A program made the translations under genes and the position numbers. Of a stretch of DNA of 64,000 nucleotides, positions 45,401 through 56,267 are shown piece by piece. Below the pieces are notes generated by a model that was not told the origin of the DNA, did not search any database, and worked only from the letters and a program-made list of their open reading frames with translations. Source of the stretch: Prorocentrum cordatum (lineage: Eukaryota > Sar > Dinophyceae > Prorocentrales > Prorocentraceae); NCBI GenBank assembly GCA_963575745.1, contig CAUYUJ010021165.1, positions 1 to 64,000 on the forward strand, read 5' to 3'. Position 1 is the stretch's first letter, and every line of letters begins with the position of its first letter.

Positions 45401-46195
45401 TGCCGACCTCGCTGTCGCCCGCCGCGAGGCTGACGAGCGGACGTTGCCGACGCGTCGAGCGCGCGTAACCAGAATGCCGATGGATAGCGATGGAGCCTCT
45501 CAGCTGCGATGCGCCACTGGATGGGCCAGAACGTCTCCTCAGTCGCCTCGGAGCAGCACTCTGGGGAGGCGTGGCCCACCACCGCAATCGCTAACTGCCC
45601 AGTCGACCATCGTAGCGCCACGCACTTCATGAGAGGGCCGACGGCACGCCACTGCACGATTGCATGCTCGGAGCCGCGTCGCACCCAGCATAGGGCGCCA
45701 TGCTTTCCGCCAGCGTCCGCCGCGCCCATGAACATCGCGTAGAAGGTTCCCGGGCGCTCAGCGGTCCCAGCGCTCCGCCCCTCCTTTATGTCGACGACGT
45801 CAATCAAGAGCGGCGCCATGGAAGCGCATCTCGAGGACTGTCACCTTCGAAAACAGCAGCGTGGGCGAGTTCCGCGCGCAGCTCCGGGTGACCCGGCGCG
45901 GTAGAAGCGCCTGCACGTTCGCGGCGGCCCCGCGCAGCGTCGACTCGGCACCCGCCGCCGGTGGCGAGGATGCCAGAGGAAGCATCGCAAGGGCGGCAAG
46001 GGCACGCGCGCGCCAGAGCCACGCTCCCCAGAAGAGCGCACCGTGGTCGCGCACCCCGCGGCCCCCTCGAGCGGAGCCGCCCTGACCCCGACCTCGACAA
46101 CCTTGCGAGCGACCGTGAAATAGTCCGTCACGAGGCGCTTGGGGGGCGGCCTGCCAACGTTGAAAGGGCCCAAGGACACGCAAATAAATATGCAC
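42430..46195 (-). mobile_element. Decayed non-LTR (LINE-type) retrotransposon
   Basis: Reading right to left: a region resembling the apurinic-type endonuclease domain (about 45640-45520; CVALRWSTGQLAIAVVGHAS), a linker to about 44600, the reverse transcriptase, its thumb region (43611-43290) and a C-terminal Cys/His region (about 42945-42800, CQMC ... HLHGSVCPRC). The parts alternate between two minus frames, so at least four frameshifts separate them and no full-length product is possible. It is GC-rich, with the same orientation as chlH inside its 32-kb intron. Target duplications and tail were not identified. Confidence 0.75.
43700..44580 (-). pseudogene. Reverse transcriptase domain, frameshifted
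   Basis: Recognisable motifs in order: GVGPDGVPAELLQAG (44580-44535), ALTVDLVKAFDKI with the first catalytic Asp at 44197-44195, GRQGCKVGSRVFNAG (about 43929-43885, the RQG..GS..FN motif), and ATFADDLGLV with the catalytic Asp pair at 43768-43763. They fall in different frames (0, 1, 0, 1), the mark of a dead copy or of several assembly indels. A thumb-like continuation (LIPDRRKLSFLKSLVLSRVL) lies near 43490-43430. Confidence 0.8.
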
Positions 46196-46199
46196 AAAT

Positions 46200-46800
46200 A
46201 ACAGGATCCACCATATGCCCCTACATGTTCTGGGTTCTTTGTCTCCCCCCCACTTCCCCGATGTCCCAATATTTTCTGGGGAAGCGGCAATTCAATTGCG
46301 TCTGCGTGTGTTTTCCCCTCCTGAATGCCAACGTGGCGAACCGATCGCTCCAGCGGGGACTGCTTGCCGCTCATCCTCGCAGGGCGCGCCGCCGCCGCAG
46401 CAGCGCGCCGCGGCGCCCGCGCCTGCTCCGCCGGCCCCCATCCAAGGGCGCAGAGCTGCGAAGGTGCGCGCGGTCTGCTGTCATGTGTTGGCTGTGTGTG
46501 TTTGTCATGCAGTTGCGACCAGCTATGGGAACGCTCAGCGTTTCCACAATCGACCAGCATCGTAAGGATACGCGATGAGGACGCAAGGGCCTTGGACGCC
46601 CACTTCGAAGCTTTTCGAACTGAGCGCGGCCAACGAAAGCGGCCAAGGATGGACCGAGTATGCGTTGTCACTTGTTGTTTGGCCTTTTGTTTCCAGTCCT
46701 GTTTCCTACCTCCCGCTCACTGTCTGACATGGGGCCCCGCCACGTCACCAAACAGCCAAGGGTGGGGACCTCAAACGCAGGCTGCCCCGGGCCACCCTGG
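46200..46800. other. No gene seen
   Basis: Mixed-composition DNA right of the decayed retrotransposon. It could include the element's 5' region, but no motif supports this. Confidence 0.4.
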
Positions 46801-46829
46801 GATTCTCACGGCGACGCCACCGCGCGGCC

Positions 46830-47440
46830 AGAATGGCCCGAGAGAGGCCTCCAAGAATACCCGAAGAGGCTCCGAGGAGCCCCAGGAGCCTCAGACGGCC
46901 CAAGATGGCCCCAGAATGTCCCACGATGGCCCCGAGGTGGCCCAAGATGCTGCCAAGACGGCCCAAAAGGCCTTCAAGAGGCCTCCCAGGAGGGCCCCCC
47001 GAAGCAAAAATCAATGTTTCTCCAGAAGGGCGTCGGCCTTCTCGCCTTTTCAGCTTTCCGACGCTCCAAGACGGACCATGAAGTTCCCAAGATCGCCCCG
47101 CGGCGGCCCAAGAAATTCCCACGACGGCCCAAGAGGCCCCCAAGACGGCCCCAAGACGGCCGAAGAGCCGCAAGACGGTCCAAGAGGCGCCCCAGACGGC
47201 CCCGAAGGGCCCTGAGACGGTTCCAAGAGAGGCCCAAGAGGGAGTCGACGAACAGAAAACTCTACCTTTCCGCCCCGAGAGGGCCCCAGGAGGCCCCAGA
47301 AAGGCTCAAGAGGCCTCAAGAGGCCCCCCAGAGGCCCCCAAGAGGCCCCAAGAGGCCTCTAGGAGACCCCCAAGAGACCCAGCAGATGCTCCAAGCGGTC
47401 CAAAACGGCGCCCAAAAAGCCCCAACAATGACCCGCAGAC
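46830..47440. repeat. GGCCGTCTTGGG-type repeat, reverse orientation
   Basis: Words such as GGCCCAAGACGGCC and GCCCCAAGAGGCC, with a junction segment at 46995-47070 (TTTTCAGCTTTCCGACG) that is the reverse complement of the one near 21690. Confidence 0.75.
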
Positions 47441-47444
47441 GCTG

Positions 47445-49290
47445 CCGAGAAGCCTGCCACGAGAAGCACCCGCGGCGCTGTCCACGAAGCCGCACGCACT
47501 AGCATTAGGGGTTAGGGGGGCCGGCGGCAGGGTGCGAAACCCTTAAGATAGAGCGTGGCCCTCTGTTCTGCTCAATGCAAGCCGCATGCGGTTCGCGCAC
47601 TTCCACCCGCCACTGCATGGGCCACGCAAGCGCATATCCAAATTGAACTATGCTGCCAAGGCTTCGGCTAGGAAGGCAGACCGCAGACGGCCTGGCACCC
47701 TTCCTGCCCGGGATCGCAGTTCTCTGTTGCCCGAGGGACAGTGGGCGACGAGCGCCGCCCCTGCCGGAGAATCGCCTTCACCTCGCCCGGGTGGAAGTTG
47801 ATCTCGGCGCGCGCCTCTGCCGCTCTGCGCAGACTGTCGTCGCGCGCGCAAGCCCAATCGGCTCCACGGTTCAGGCCCGGTTCGCCGCGTCGTTGGCCAA
47901 TCCGTTGAAATAGCGCGGGCCCCACTCGACGCATGCGCCTACTTGCGCCGTCGGCATCGTGGGACTGCAGTGCATCCGTGACAAGAGTCTGGATCTCCTG
48001 ACAGACATCCGTCTCATGCCATCATCCCATCAAGGTGGATATCTGCCCAAAACTTCGGCAAGGTGTTTGGCTATCTGTCTGAACCAACACTCTCTGACCG
48101 AAAGACGTCGACTGCTGTTGCCGAGGATCGGGCTCAAACGGCGCTCGCGGCGCCAATGGAATTGCGCCCCTCGAATGTTTGGCGGGCGATATATGAGCGG
48201 CAGGGTAGCTCCCCCAAAGAATATTGCCGCATGGGCTAGTCCGCGCGAGGGGGGGTCCCCCAGCAAAATCGCAAAAGAACGGTAATGAACTCTCTAGAAT
48301 TGAAGGCTATGGGAAATGCGTTCCATTTGCCAGATCTTGAAAAGTTTCGCGCGCGCGATTGCGCGCAAGCTTGCGAGGCGCCCGCGGCGAACAGAGAACA
48401 GTTTGCCTCTAATGCTCGTCGAGCAAAATATTGTCGGCAAGATGCATCTCCCGGGGGAAAATGCCGAGCGGGCTGCCCTGCGCGCGGGAAATCGCCGAGC
48501 ACAAACGCGAGAGAAGCGGAATGCAACTCTGCAGGGCCCACCCACCCCCCAAGCGCCGGCTGTTTCAATGCGAGTCAAACTGCGTTCAATACAAGGATGT
48601 GAAAAGATGATGCTGCCCCTCGTTCTCGCTGAAAATCGCGGATGCATGCGCGCTTTGCCCCGCGCCTGGGACGTGGATGCTGTGGGTCAGCCGCGCCTGG
48701 GCTGCACATGCTGGGGGGGGGCGGGGGGGGGTCGCGCCAGGGCCGTGGATCGTCGGCGCGACTGGCGTGAGCACGGAAAGAATGGGTGCAAAGCCCGACG
48801 GCAGTTCCCGTTTGTTCGAGCGGGGTTCGCTGTCGGCGTCGCCGCGGGCACTGCCCATTTGAAGCAGAGCACAGTCCGCCCGGCAGCGGCCGATGTCGCT
48901 TTTGAACAACAATTGTCGTCGGACACCGCGCCATTCTGTTCTGGGCCCACTCCGCGCGGCTGCGCGCGCGTCGCGGGCCCGAGGCGACGGCGACGACGGC
49001 GACGATGTCAACCCAGAGCCACGCGAGGCCCAAAAATTGAAGTTCTCACGCGCGCGGCCCTGCCTGAGGCCCTACCACAGCCCTTTCCTGAGGCCATGGC
49101 GGCTGTTCAAGAAGCCCCGGTCGAGAACGTGGGCGCCGCGCTGAGCGCCGCGGTCAGCGGGGTGATTCGACACGCCAGCCGCGAAAGTAACGGCTGAGAA
49201 AGTGAGCTTTCTCAAGAAACCAGTCATGACGTTGAGAATAGTATAGAAGATGAGGTGGAATACCCTGACAATGGGGTAGATCCACTCGTG
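47445..49290. other. GC-rich stretch, no supported gene
   Basis: Contains many overlapping Arg/Ala-rich frames typical of GC-rich noncoding DNA. A minus-strand stretch near 48010-47880 reads somewhat protein-like (ETDVCQEIQTLVTDALQSHD, then a Met-Arg-rich part) and could be retrotransposon-derived, but there is no diagnostic motif. Confidence 0.35.
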
Positions 49291-49294
49291 GTAG

Positions 49295-50010
49295 TTACGC
49301 AGCAACACGTACCCGCCGCCGCACAGGGGGCGGCGCTGGGTCATGAAGTCGCCCTTCAAGTCCGCTGCCTATGATGCCGATGCCCATCTCGCAGATGGCC
49401 CTCAGCATGGTAGCTCTTCTGATATTTGACGCGGGGTCTGCCGCGTACGTGATCCACCCACTTTTGGCCGAAACCCTTGGAAGGCTGGTCCAGAACATGG
49501 GCGGTAAATCGTACTTTGATGAAAGATCAGCTCTGAGCCCGCTCCACTGCGGGCACTCCACGACCTGATGACGTATAGATGGCCACAAATGGCCGCAATG
49601 TGGGCATGGCAGCCCTGTCTGTCGACGCGTCTCCGACGAAGCCGCCCCTGAGCGATATACTGAGAGGCTGAACTTCTCGGCAATACTCAACGAATGAAAC
49701 CACTTTGTGAACACTTTGTTGCTGCAGGCGTCGACATCCACTGACTCGACCTCCTCCGAATCTTTCCTGCGGGGCTCCACGATTTGAAGGCACCTGATCC
49801 TCGCTATGACCCGAAGGACATGTTGAGCTCTCTTGGAGTGCGTCCAGAATCTGTGCTGAGCGTCCGCCAAACCTTCCACAATCTGCAATACTCTGAAGTC
49901 GTCCATACTTGAGACTTCCAGTAAAACTCCACGTTCATCCGAAAATCGTATATACTCCAAGCCCAGGGTTCTAGCGTGAACTTGGATAGAATTCTCTAAG
50001 AAAGATGACC
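49295..50010 (-). pseudogene. Non-LTR retrotransposon C-terminal fragment
   Basis: About 235 open codons. They include HSKRAQHVLRVIARIRCLQI, then a zinc-knuckle pattern PCPHCGHLWPS, IRHQVVECPQW, close to the C-terminal Cys/His motif of LINE reverse transcriptases (CxxC ... H ... C). No reverse transcriptase core is present, so this looks like a 5'-truncated insertion whose 5' end abuts a plus-strand coding fragment at 50005. The frame opens further right, but that part reads antisense to that fragment. Confidence 0.5.
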
Positions 50011-50149
50011 AAACCAGGGCCCGAGGTGGTGCCCGAGGTGGTGCGGATGCTGTGCAATACGATGGTGGAGTTTGACGTGAACGGTGACGCATCGCGGCCC
50101 TTGGGGGCGATGGGGAATTACCTTTACCTCGGGGCATGTCCCCCCACAG
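50005..50149 (+). CDS. Putative coding fragment, exon 1
   Basis: Begins MTKPGPEVVPEVVRMLCNTM and continues FDVNGDASRPLGAMGNYLYL, protein-like with strong GC bias at third positions (CTG, GTG, ATG). It runs into an introner-like element at 50128. A donor ACAG|GCCGAT at 50149 inside the element's left repeat would join in frame with ACAG|GCCCGA at 50271. Family not recognised. Confidence 0.4.
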
Positions 50150-50278
50150 GCCGATGTTCGATGAAAAATTAAAAACGCTTCAACAAGATTCAACAAGTGT
50201 CGAAAAATACAAAAGAAACCGTCTCCTGGCTATTTTTACCACTTTTCAATTTTCCTCCTGTAGAGGGACAGGCCCGAC
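50128..50278 (+). mobile_element. Introner-like TIR element, copy 2, within coding sequence
   Basis: 151 bp, the same length as copy 1. The left end is CTCGGGGCATGTCCCCCCAC (one mismatch and one extra G relative to copy 1's start), and the right end is CTCCTGTAGAGGGACAGGCCCGAC. ACAG|GCC occurs in both ends, giving GC-AG splice sites in matching phase. The inside is A/T-rich. Confidence 0.7.
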
Positions 50279-50525
50279 TAAAGAGTACTTGCTCCACTGC
50301 GTGAAGGCGATGCGCAGCAACTACGGGTCCACGTTCGAGGCGGCGCACAAGCTTGGGATGGGCGACGACGCGGGCCCACCCGAGTCCGCGTCGTGGGCGT
50401 TGAGCCGCGCGCACATGTCGTGCCAGGCCTTTTGTCGAGGCCGCGAGGCGCGTGCTGTTGACCGCCAGTGTCACTGCATCGACCTTACACACGTGCTGCG
50501 GCGGAGTGTTGGCGTGGATTTCTGA
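50272..50525 (+). CDS. Putative coding fragment, exon 2
   Basis: Continues in frame after splicing out 50150-50271: PTKEYLLHCVKAMRSNYGS, then TFEAAHKLGMGDDAGPPES, and on to a TGA at 50525. The last 30 residues are less convincing, and a further donor may lie before the stop. With exon 1 it makes about 132 residues of unknown function, antisense to chlH in its 32-kb intron. Confidence 0.4.
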
Positions 50526-51100
50526 CAATACAAAACCCCGAAACGGCGAGCGAAAAACGAAGTGCATTTTACGTGGATGTTTTTAGTCTTCATGCCTGGC
50601 CCAAGCATCCGCACGAAATTCATTTCGAAATCCCGAGCGACATTCTGCAGGAAACTCCGGGCCCATCCTGTTGTTTTTCAAACGAAATCCGCTCTGCGAT
50701 GATGGCGACATGATCAGTGACGATGAGACCTTCCCAAAGAATGGCAGATGATCGCTGCGTTTGACAAGTACCGTAAGGAAATTTCAAATCACCTGGCGAT
50801 GAAATTGCACACCGATGAGGTCTCCAGTTTGCTCACCATGAGGCGCCATGGCTGGCCAGCGAAATCTGCACGGCGATTGAGCCCATGGGCAACATGCTGG
50901 CGATGCGGGTGAAGGCCAAGCACTGGGAACTGCAAAGCGAGCGCCCAATGAGTCGCCTGTATGACGGCCAGGATGACGCCGCCGAGACGTAGATGACCGA
51001 CAAGTGAGCGAATCTGGAGCTCTCAACACACGCGACCCTCGTGATAATCAGATCATGGTGAGGTGTTCTAATGAAGGATGAGCCAAAATGTACTCCCCTC
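50526..51100. other. No gene seen
   Basis: Unique-looking sequence with short fragments in several frames. Words such as ATGCTGGCGATGCGGGTGAA (about 50892) read protein-like but carry stops within 30 codons. Confidence 0.4.
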
Positions 51101-51104
51101 ATGA

Positions 51105-51595
51105 GAACCTGCGCTGGATACCATCCGTACATTCCAGCCCTCATGCGGGCCTGCGAGAGGCAACTTGAGGGCAGCAACGGCCGCCAAGCCTTATGAGGAT
51201 GAGGTTTCTGAGGATGGAGTTTCCGAGGAAGGAGGTTACGAGGTGTGATTCTCTTTAGGCCCTCGTGAGGTCTGAGCCCGCTAGTTATTTTCAGAATGGA
51301 GTAACCCGCCTTGCCTGCCCTCATGAGAGCCTGCGTCGGGCCAGCGAGGATGGCATCCAACATTTCACCCCGCATGCGAGCCTGCGTGGGGCACCTTGAG
51401 GGCAGCAACTGCTGTGAGACAGCGCCACTTGAGCCTTCAGCATCAGCGGCTGCGAGAGAACTGAGTACAGCTAAGCCCTCTGAGGATGAGGTTTCTGAGG
51501 AAGGAGTTTCCGAGGATGTGCTTTCCCTGCCCGTGAAAAGAAAGGACGCCGAAAGAATAATAATAATACACGATTGGGTGAGATCTAAAACTTAA
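51105..51595. repeat. Two copies of a ~210-bp segment with acidic coding-like end
   Basis: CCTGCG...CCCTCATGCGGGCCTGCG, CTTGAGGGCAGCAAC, then GAGGATGAGGTTTCTGAGGA and GGAGTTTCCGAGGA occur at 51110-51240 and again, longer, at 51310-51520. The second copy's plus frame ends DEVSEEGVSEDVLSLPVKRK and IIHDWVRSKT with a stop at 51593. It may be a decayed gene piece. Confidence 0.45.
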
Positions 51596-52018
51596 CTGAA
51601 GTTATTTGACGTCCTTCTCCTTCTCCTTCCTTCCCTCCCCCTGCAATGTATGATAATCCTCCTGGCACTCTGCATCCTCTTGTTCATCGCCATCGTCATT
51701 GGCACCGTCCTCCAGTCTATCGGTTTCCTTCCCCATCTCCTCCTCCTGCATCTCCTCCCGTTAATCTTCCTCCTCCTCCTCCTCCTCCTCCTCCTGTCCC
51801 CTGGGGGGCGCCCCAGGCAGGCCCCTGCTCAGTGCAAGGGGCGCGCAGACGAACCTTTCGCACAGGCCCCACTGTCTTGCCCACAGCAGGCACCCGCCTG
51901 GCCTCCGATGCCCCTTGCCCTCGTCCATATCCTTTCCCTTCTCCTCCGCCGCCTCCTTCCACCGATGACGACGACAGCGACCGCTGCCACTGCGAAGGCG
52001 GGGGGGGCCCGCGACGGC

Positions 52019-52090
52019 CTGCAGCGGCTTCGAGAAGTCCAGCCCCCCGGTGTACACGCAGGCCACCCTCGCGCCCCGGCGCTCCAGCTC
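52019..52090 (-). CDS. chlH: chlH exon: magnesium-chelatase subunit H, GGLDFS segment
   Basis: 24 codons: ELERRGARVACVYTGG then LDFSKPLQ, against ELEAMGARVICVFSGGLDFSKPV in cyanobacteria. The acceptor is GGCAG|GAG and the donor CAG|GCCGTC (GC type). It joins in phase 0 with the exon ending ALVQ upstream and the one beginning EYLSD 32 kb downstream. Downstream flanking DNA includes (CTC)n-like tracts at 51770-51800. Confidence 0.87.
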
Positions 52091-52659
52091 CTGCCGGGGA
52101 GGACGGCAAAGTCCCAGCTCCCGCGTCCTCCTCGGTCGGTAGTTCGAGCGGCAGGCGAGCCGAAACCGCAATGAGTAGAGGAGGCGAGAAGACCACAAGG
52201 TGAAGAACAGACCAGAAGCGGCAGCAGGTCCACGATGAGACAACCACAACATTCAGCGCCAACATGCGCGGACACATTCTGGCATTTCGGAGGAATCGAA
52301 ACATCATGGGTCCCTTCGCTGAAATCGGATGACCACCAAAGTTCAGAGTGGAACTTACAAAAACGCACTCCCCCACGAGCAACCAACGGAATACTGCTTG
52401 AGGCGCAGCAGAGGCCTGCGGGCTTCTGCACACAGAAACACACAACAGGTACTGCCAAGGAGCGAGGTGCCATGACTAGAGAAGCCGTTGGGCTTGGCAA
52501 GCCTTCCCCACAATGTAGTTCGCTGGCAACTGAGACACCGGACATAGGTTCAGGGTTCAGAAGCCCAGTCACATGTACACAACATAGTGAAGCATGTTTC
52601 CCAGCGCGGACCCCCAATCAGAAAGTAACTGCACTGTGGATGTGCAAGCTATCTGGCTC

Positions 52660-52920
52660 AAGCTACGCGAAGTGAGCCAAATGGTCCAGTATATGTGGAG
52701 CAAGCTGTGCGGTGCCAGCTACACGGTGAAGTTATGCGATGCAAGCTGTAAGGTGCAAGTTGTGTGGTTCAAGCTGTGCGGTGCAATCCCTGTGGTGCAA
52801 CTTGCACCACAGGGATTGCAACAGCTTGCACCGTGCAAGCTGTGTTGTATAAGATAAGTGAGGGGTGAGATATGTTGGGTAAGCTATGTGGTGCAAGCTA
52901 TGTGGTTGAAACTATGTAGT
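52660..52920. repeat. 14-bp repeat (AAGCTGTGCGGTGC)n with perfect hairpin
   Basis: Degenerate copies of GTGCAAGCTGTGTGGT. At 52782-52800 and 52802-52820 two 19-bp arms (TGCAATCCCTGTGGTGCAA and its complement) are perfectly inverted with a single-base spacer. Confidence 0.9.
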
Positions 52921-52974
52921 GCAATGGATGCGGCCACCAAGCGCACGAGGCGCCCGTGAATCGCCCACGAGAAT

Positions 52975-53092
52975 AAGGACGACGACGACGATGACAGGGA
53001 CGAGGACGACGATGACGACGAGGACGTGGACGACGATGACGACGACTAAAGCGATGACAGCGACGACGATAACGACGATGACGACGGCAACA

Positions 53093-53123
<31 letters not shown>

Positions 53124-53228
53124 CGGGAACGAGGACGACGACGACGACAACGACGACGACGGGGACGGGGACGAAAACGGGGACGGGGACGAAGACGACG
53201 ACGAAGACGACGACGACGACGACAGCCT
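52975..53228. repeat. (GAC)n microsatellite
   Basis: GAC/GACGAT/GGGGAC tract of about 250 bp, intronic. Confidence 0.95.
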
Positions 53229-53829
53229 CCTCTGAAGGTCGACAGAGGTCCGCCCCAGGTCTCAGGAGATCTCTGGAGGCCCTTGGAAGCGTCAGCAGGC
53301 CCTCCGAGGCCCTCGGACACGACGACGAACGTTGGAGTAGCATGCAAGCACCAGCAGCCTGCGAGCACCACAATGGCAGTGCTGGAGGCGCATAACAGGG
53401 GGGACGGGGGGAAGCGTTACGGTATGGGGGAGGCGCATAACGGGAGTGGGGGAGCGTGAGGGGAGGGGGGAGCGGGGGGAGCATAACGCGCGTCATGACC
53501 CAGAGCTCGAGGCCACACGCGCACAACACACGAGGAGCCCACGAGGCGGCAACGGGCTCCCACCAAGCGGGCAACAGGCGAAACCTTGGCACACACGTGG
53601 GATCTCCCTGATGAAAAGCGCAGCTTCGGGAACAAATAGCGAAAGGAATAGACCACAAGGTGGATAGGTTTGTTTTTGCTTCAGTCGAGAAAAATCCCCG
53701 ACTGCGTGTATCATTATGAGGTGTGAGCGAGTCGCGCATCCCGACCAGCCCATCCAAAGACGATACCCAGAGGAGCGGCGCCCTTTATCGAGGGGGCGCG
53801 GCATCAGTTGGAGAGCTCGGGGAGCCTCC

Positions 53830-54110
53830 ATAGGCCAGAGGCGTCTGGGATGACTCTCGGGGTCTCTTGGAGGCCTCTTGGGGTCTCCCGGGAGCTTCCT
53901 GGGGGGCTTCGGAGCCTCTTAGGGCGCCTGGAGGGCCTCTTGGAGGTCTCCGGGGACGTCTTGGGGGCCTCTGTGCTGTTTCTTGACATGCCTTGGGTGC
54001 CTCATGGCGGCCGCTTAGGGGCCTCCTCTTGAGGGCCGCTTGGGGGCCTCGTGGGGTGGGGCCTTTTGAAAGCCTTCTGGGGCACTCTGGGGGCTCTCTT
54101 AGGAGAGATC
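53830..54110. repeat. CCTCTTGGG-type repeat block
   Basis: GGAGGCCTCTTGGGG-type words, a diverged member of the dispersed GGCCGTCTTGGG family. Confidence 0.65.
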
Positions 54111-56110
54111 GATCACCGAGGGGTGGGTCCTTGACCCCCCCCCCAAGAGGCCAAAATGGGCCCAGCACCTACGGAAAATCACAGATCCTTGCCTCCTCGC
54201 TGAAGACATCTTAGATGCTCCACCGCCCTCCCCTTCCAGACAAAGGGACAGGGGGTAGGGGGAGGTAAGCCCCTCCTCTAAGGGGAGAGAGGGGGTTGGA
54301 AGAGGGAACGCCCCAAACCACCTACTACGCCCTAAAGGAATGGTGGGACAACCTATGGCAATCCCGTCGATCAGGTTAGGGCCCATGGTGCTGCAAATAT
54401 TCTGAGGCCAGGTGGTACCTCCCAGACATCGTCACAAAACCCAACATGACCAAGGCGCGGAGGGTAGACTGCTTTGCAGAATCATACTTGTCAAATGTGC
54501 CAGGCGGGGTGGGAATCAAGGGCGCCTCTCGTCGCAACCTTGGGATCATTGCCCGAGTCTCCTGCTGCCAGATACGCGCATAGCTGGGACAAGGTGGGCC
54601 TTAGTATGGGCCATGTGCGTCAAAGCGCGTCAACCCCAGCACTCCACAACCCCTGCGCGATCGAGAATGCTGGCAACGCCCGCCACCTTGACTAGCAGCT
54701 ACATCCCGGCCATAGAGTCAAGATGCACCGCCAGTAATTAGGGGTAGCGGCGGCTGAAGCGTGGCAGCACCAGCCCTACAATGATTGATATGGTGGGCCC
54801 AAGCCCCTGGAAAGCACACATCAGAGAAATCTGGGGAAGCGAATCAAAGAGTAGATCTAATTGCATCATCGGGTTGAACGGAGGATGCTCCATTATGACA
54901 AGGGCGCCGCGGACCCGCACTTCATACAGGAGCTAAAACGACGTCGCGCAACAGTAGTGTCTTCAGGCATCCTCAGCCACCGTGGAAAATCCCATGTTGC
55001 TGCCGCCACGTCTAACAATATTGGTTGTGGGCGATAACAGCGTCATGTGTGGCTAACTTGGCGATAAGGGTTGCATAGGATTCATCAGGGCTAGACCTAA
55101 ACGTTGTTGTTTGTTGTGTTTTTGTTGTGTTGTTCGTTTTGCCCTACCTGTTGTCCTGTACCTTCCTGTCAAAACGAAAAACAAAACACAGCCGAAATCC
55201 AGCAAAACAGCGTTTAGGTCAAGCCCTGGGATTCATGAGCTGATCCGACTGGAAGCCGATGTGCCCTCCGCTGGCGGTGGCTGCGCAGGGGGCGGAAATG
55301 GCTGATACGCCTGGTGTGGAATCTGTGGCAGAAACCGGGCCATGCAAAAAATGCTGGTGGGTCTTCGGCGGCCAAGTGTGCACGATGTTCCCACCCATGC
55401 TGTTCCTTGCCCTGACATGTGTTACACCCCTTGCCCCACGCCCGTGACGGCATCGGAGGCGGAGAAATTGGCATGCCAGATGGACCCAAGGGTTCAACGG
55501 GTGACTCGGTGCGCCAACAGGCGCCGCGAAGGCGTCATGCCACTTGGACCCAATCTTTCACCAGGGTGTTTGTCAATCAAGGTGTCGTCATCCACATACT
55601 TTTCTCAAGTTCCTCGACTTCTGCTATGTTGTTATGGACGGCCTCTAGCTCCAGCAACAGATGCTTCAAAGTGTGATGCAACATTCTTATGTTGTCGCAC
55701 GCAGCTTTCAGCCTATCACATTAGGAATATGTCATGGAGATCAGCTTGCCCAGGTGCATGGGTCATGAACTTCAAACCAGCTAATTCAACTGAGAGCCCG
55801 CCAGCAGGCTTACCTGCATCCTTGACAACTAGCGATGGCTGCGCAAACGAATCCATCCTCTTGCAGATACCGCTCTTGAAATATTGACTGCAGCAGGCTC
55901 CTCCTCATCATCCGCTTCGACAAGTCCCAAGGAACGAACAACGCCCTGACTGATTGTTCTTTCGCGGCGCCCAGAAAATACGACCTCAGCGTCAAAACCA
56001 TCCCCCGACCTGCCTGGGGATGCGTTCTGGCCAGAATCTCAAATGGAATCCAACTGTGGCGACGCGGACGCTGCAGCCGCCTCCAAAACGGCAAAACCGT
56101 TTACCATTAG
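54111..56110. other. Intronic stretch, no supported gene
   Basis: Mostly unique sequence in the 4.4-kb chlH intron. A minus frame at about 56020-55830 reads VLTLRSYFLGAAKEQSVRAL and on, which is somewhat protein-like but unrecognised. I see nothing else to support. Confidence 0.4.
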
Positions 56111-56267
56111 GTCGGGCATGTCCCCCTACAGGCAGATTTTGGCCGAAAATAAAAACTACTCACAGCATATTCCAAAATGGTCGAAAATAGTCAGGGAAAC
56201 AAAAAACGTCCCCATACGATTGTTTGACTATGTTTGGCTATTCCTCCTGTGGAGGGACAGGCACGAC
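56111..56267 (+). mobile_element. Introner-like TIR element, copy 3
   Basis: 157 bp from GTCGGGCATGTCCCCCTACAG (donor-like ACAG|GCAGAT) to CTCCTGTGGAGGGACAGGCACGAC, preceded by TTAG and followed by TTGCAG. The inside has AAAATGGTCGAAAATAGTC like copy 1. Confidence 0.75.
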
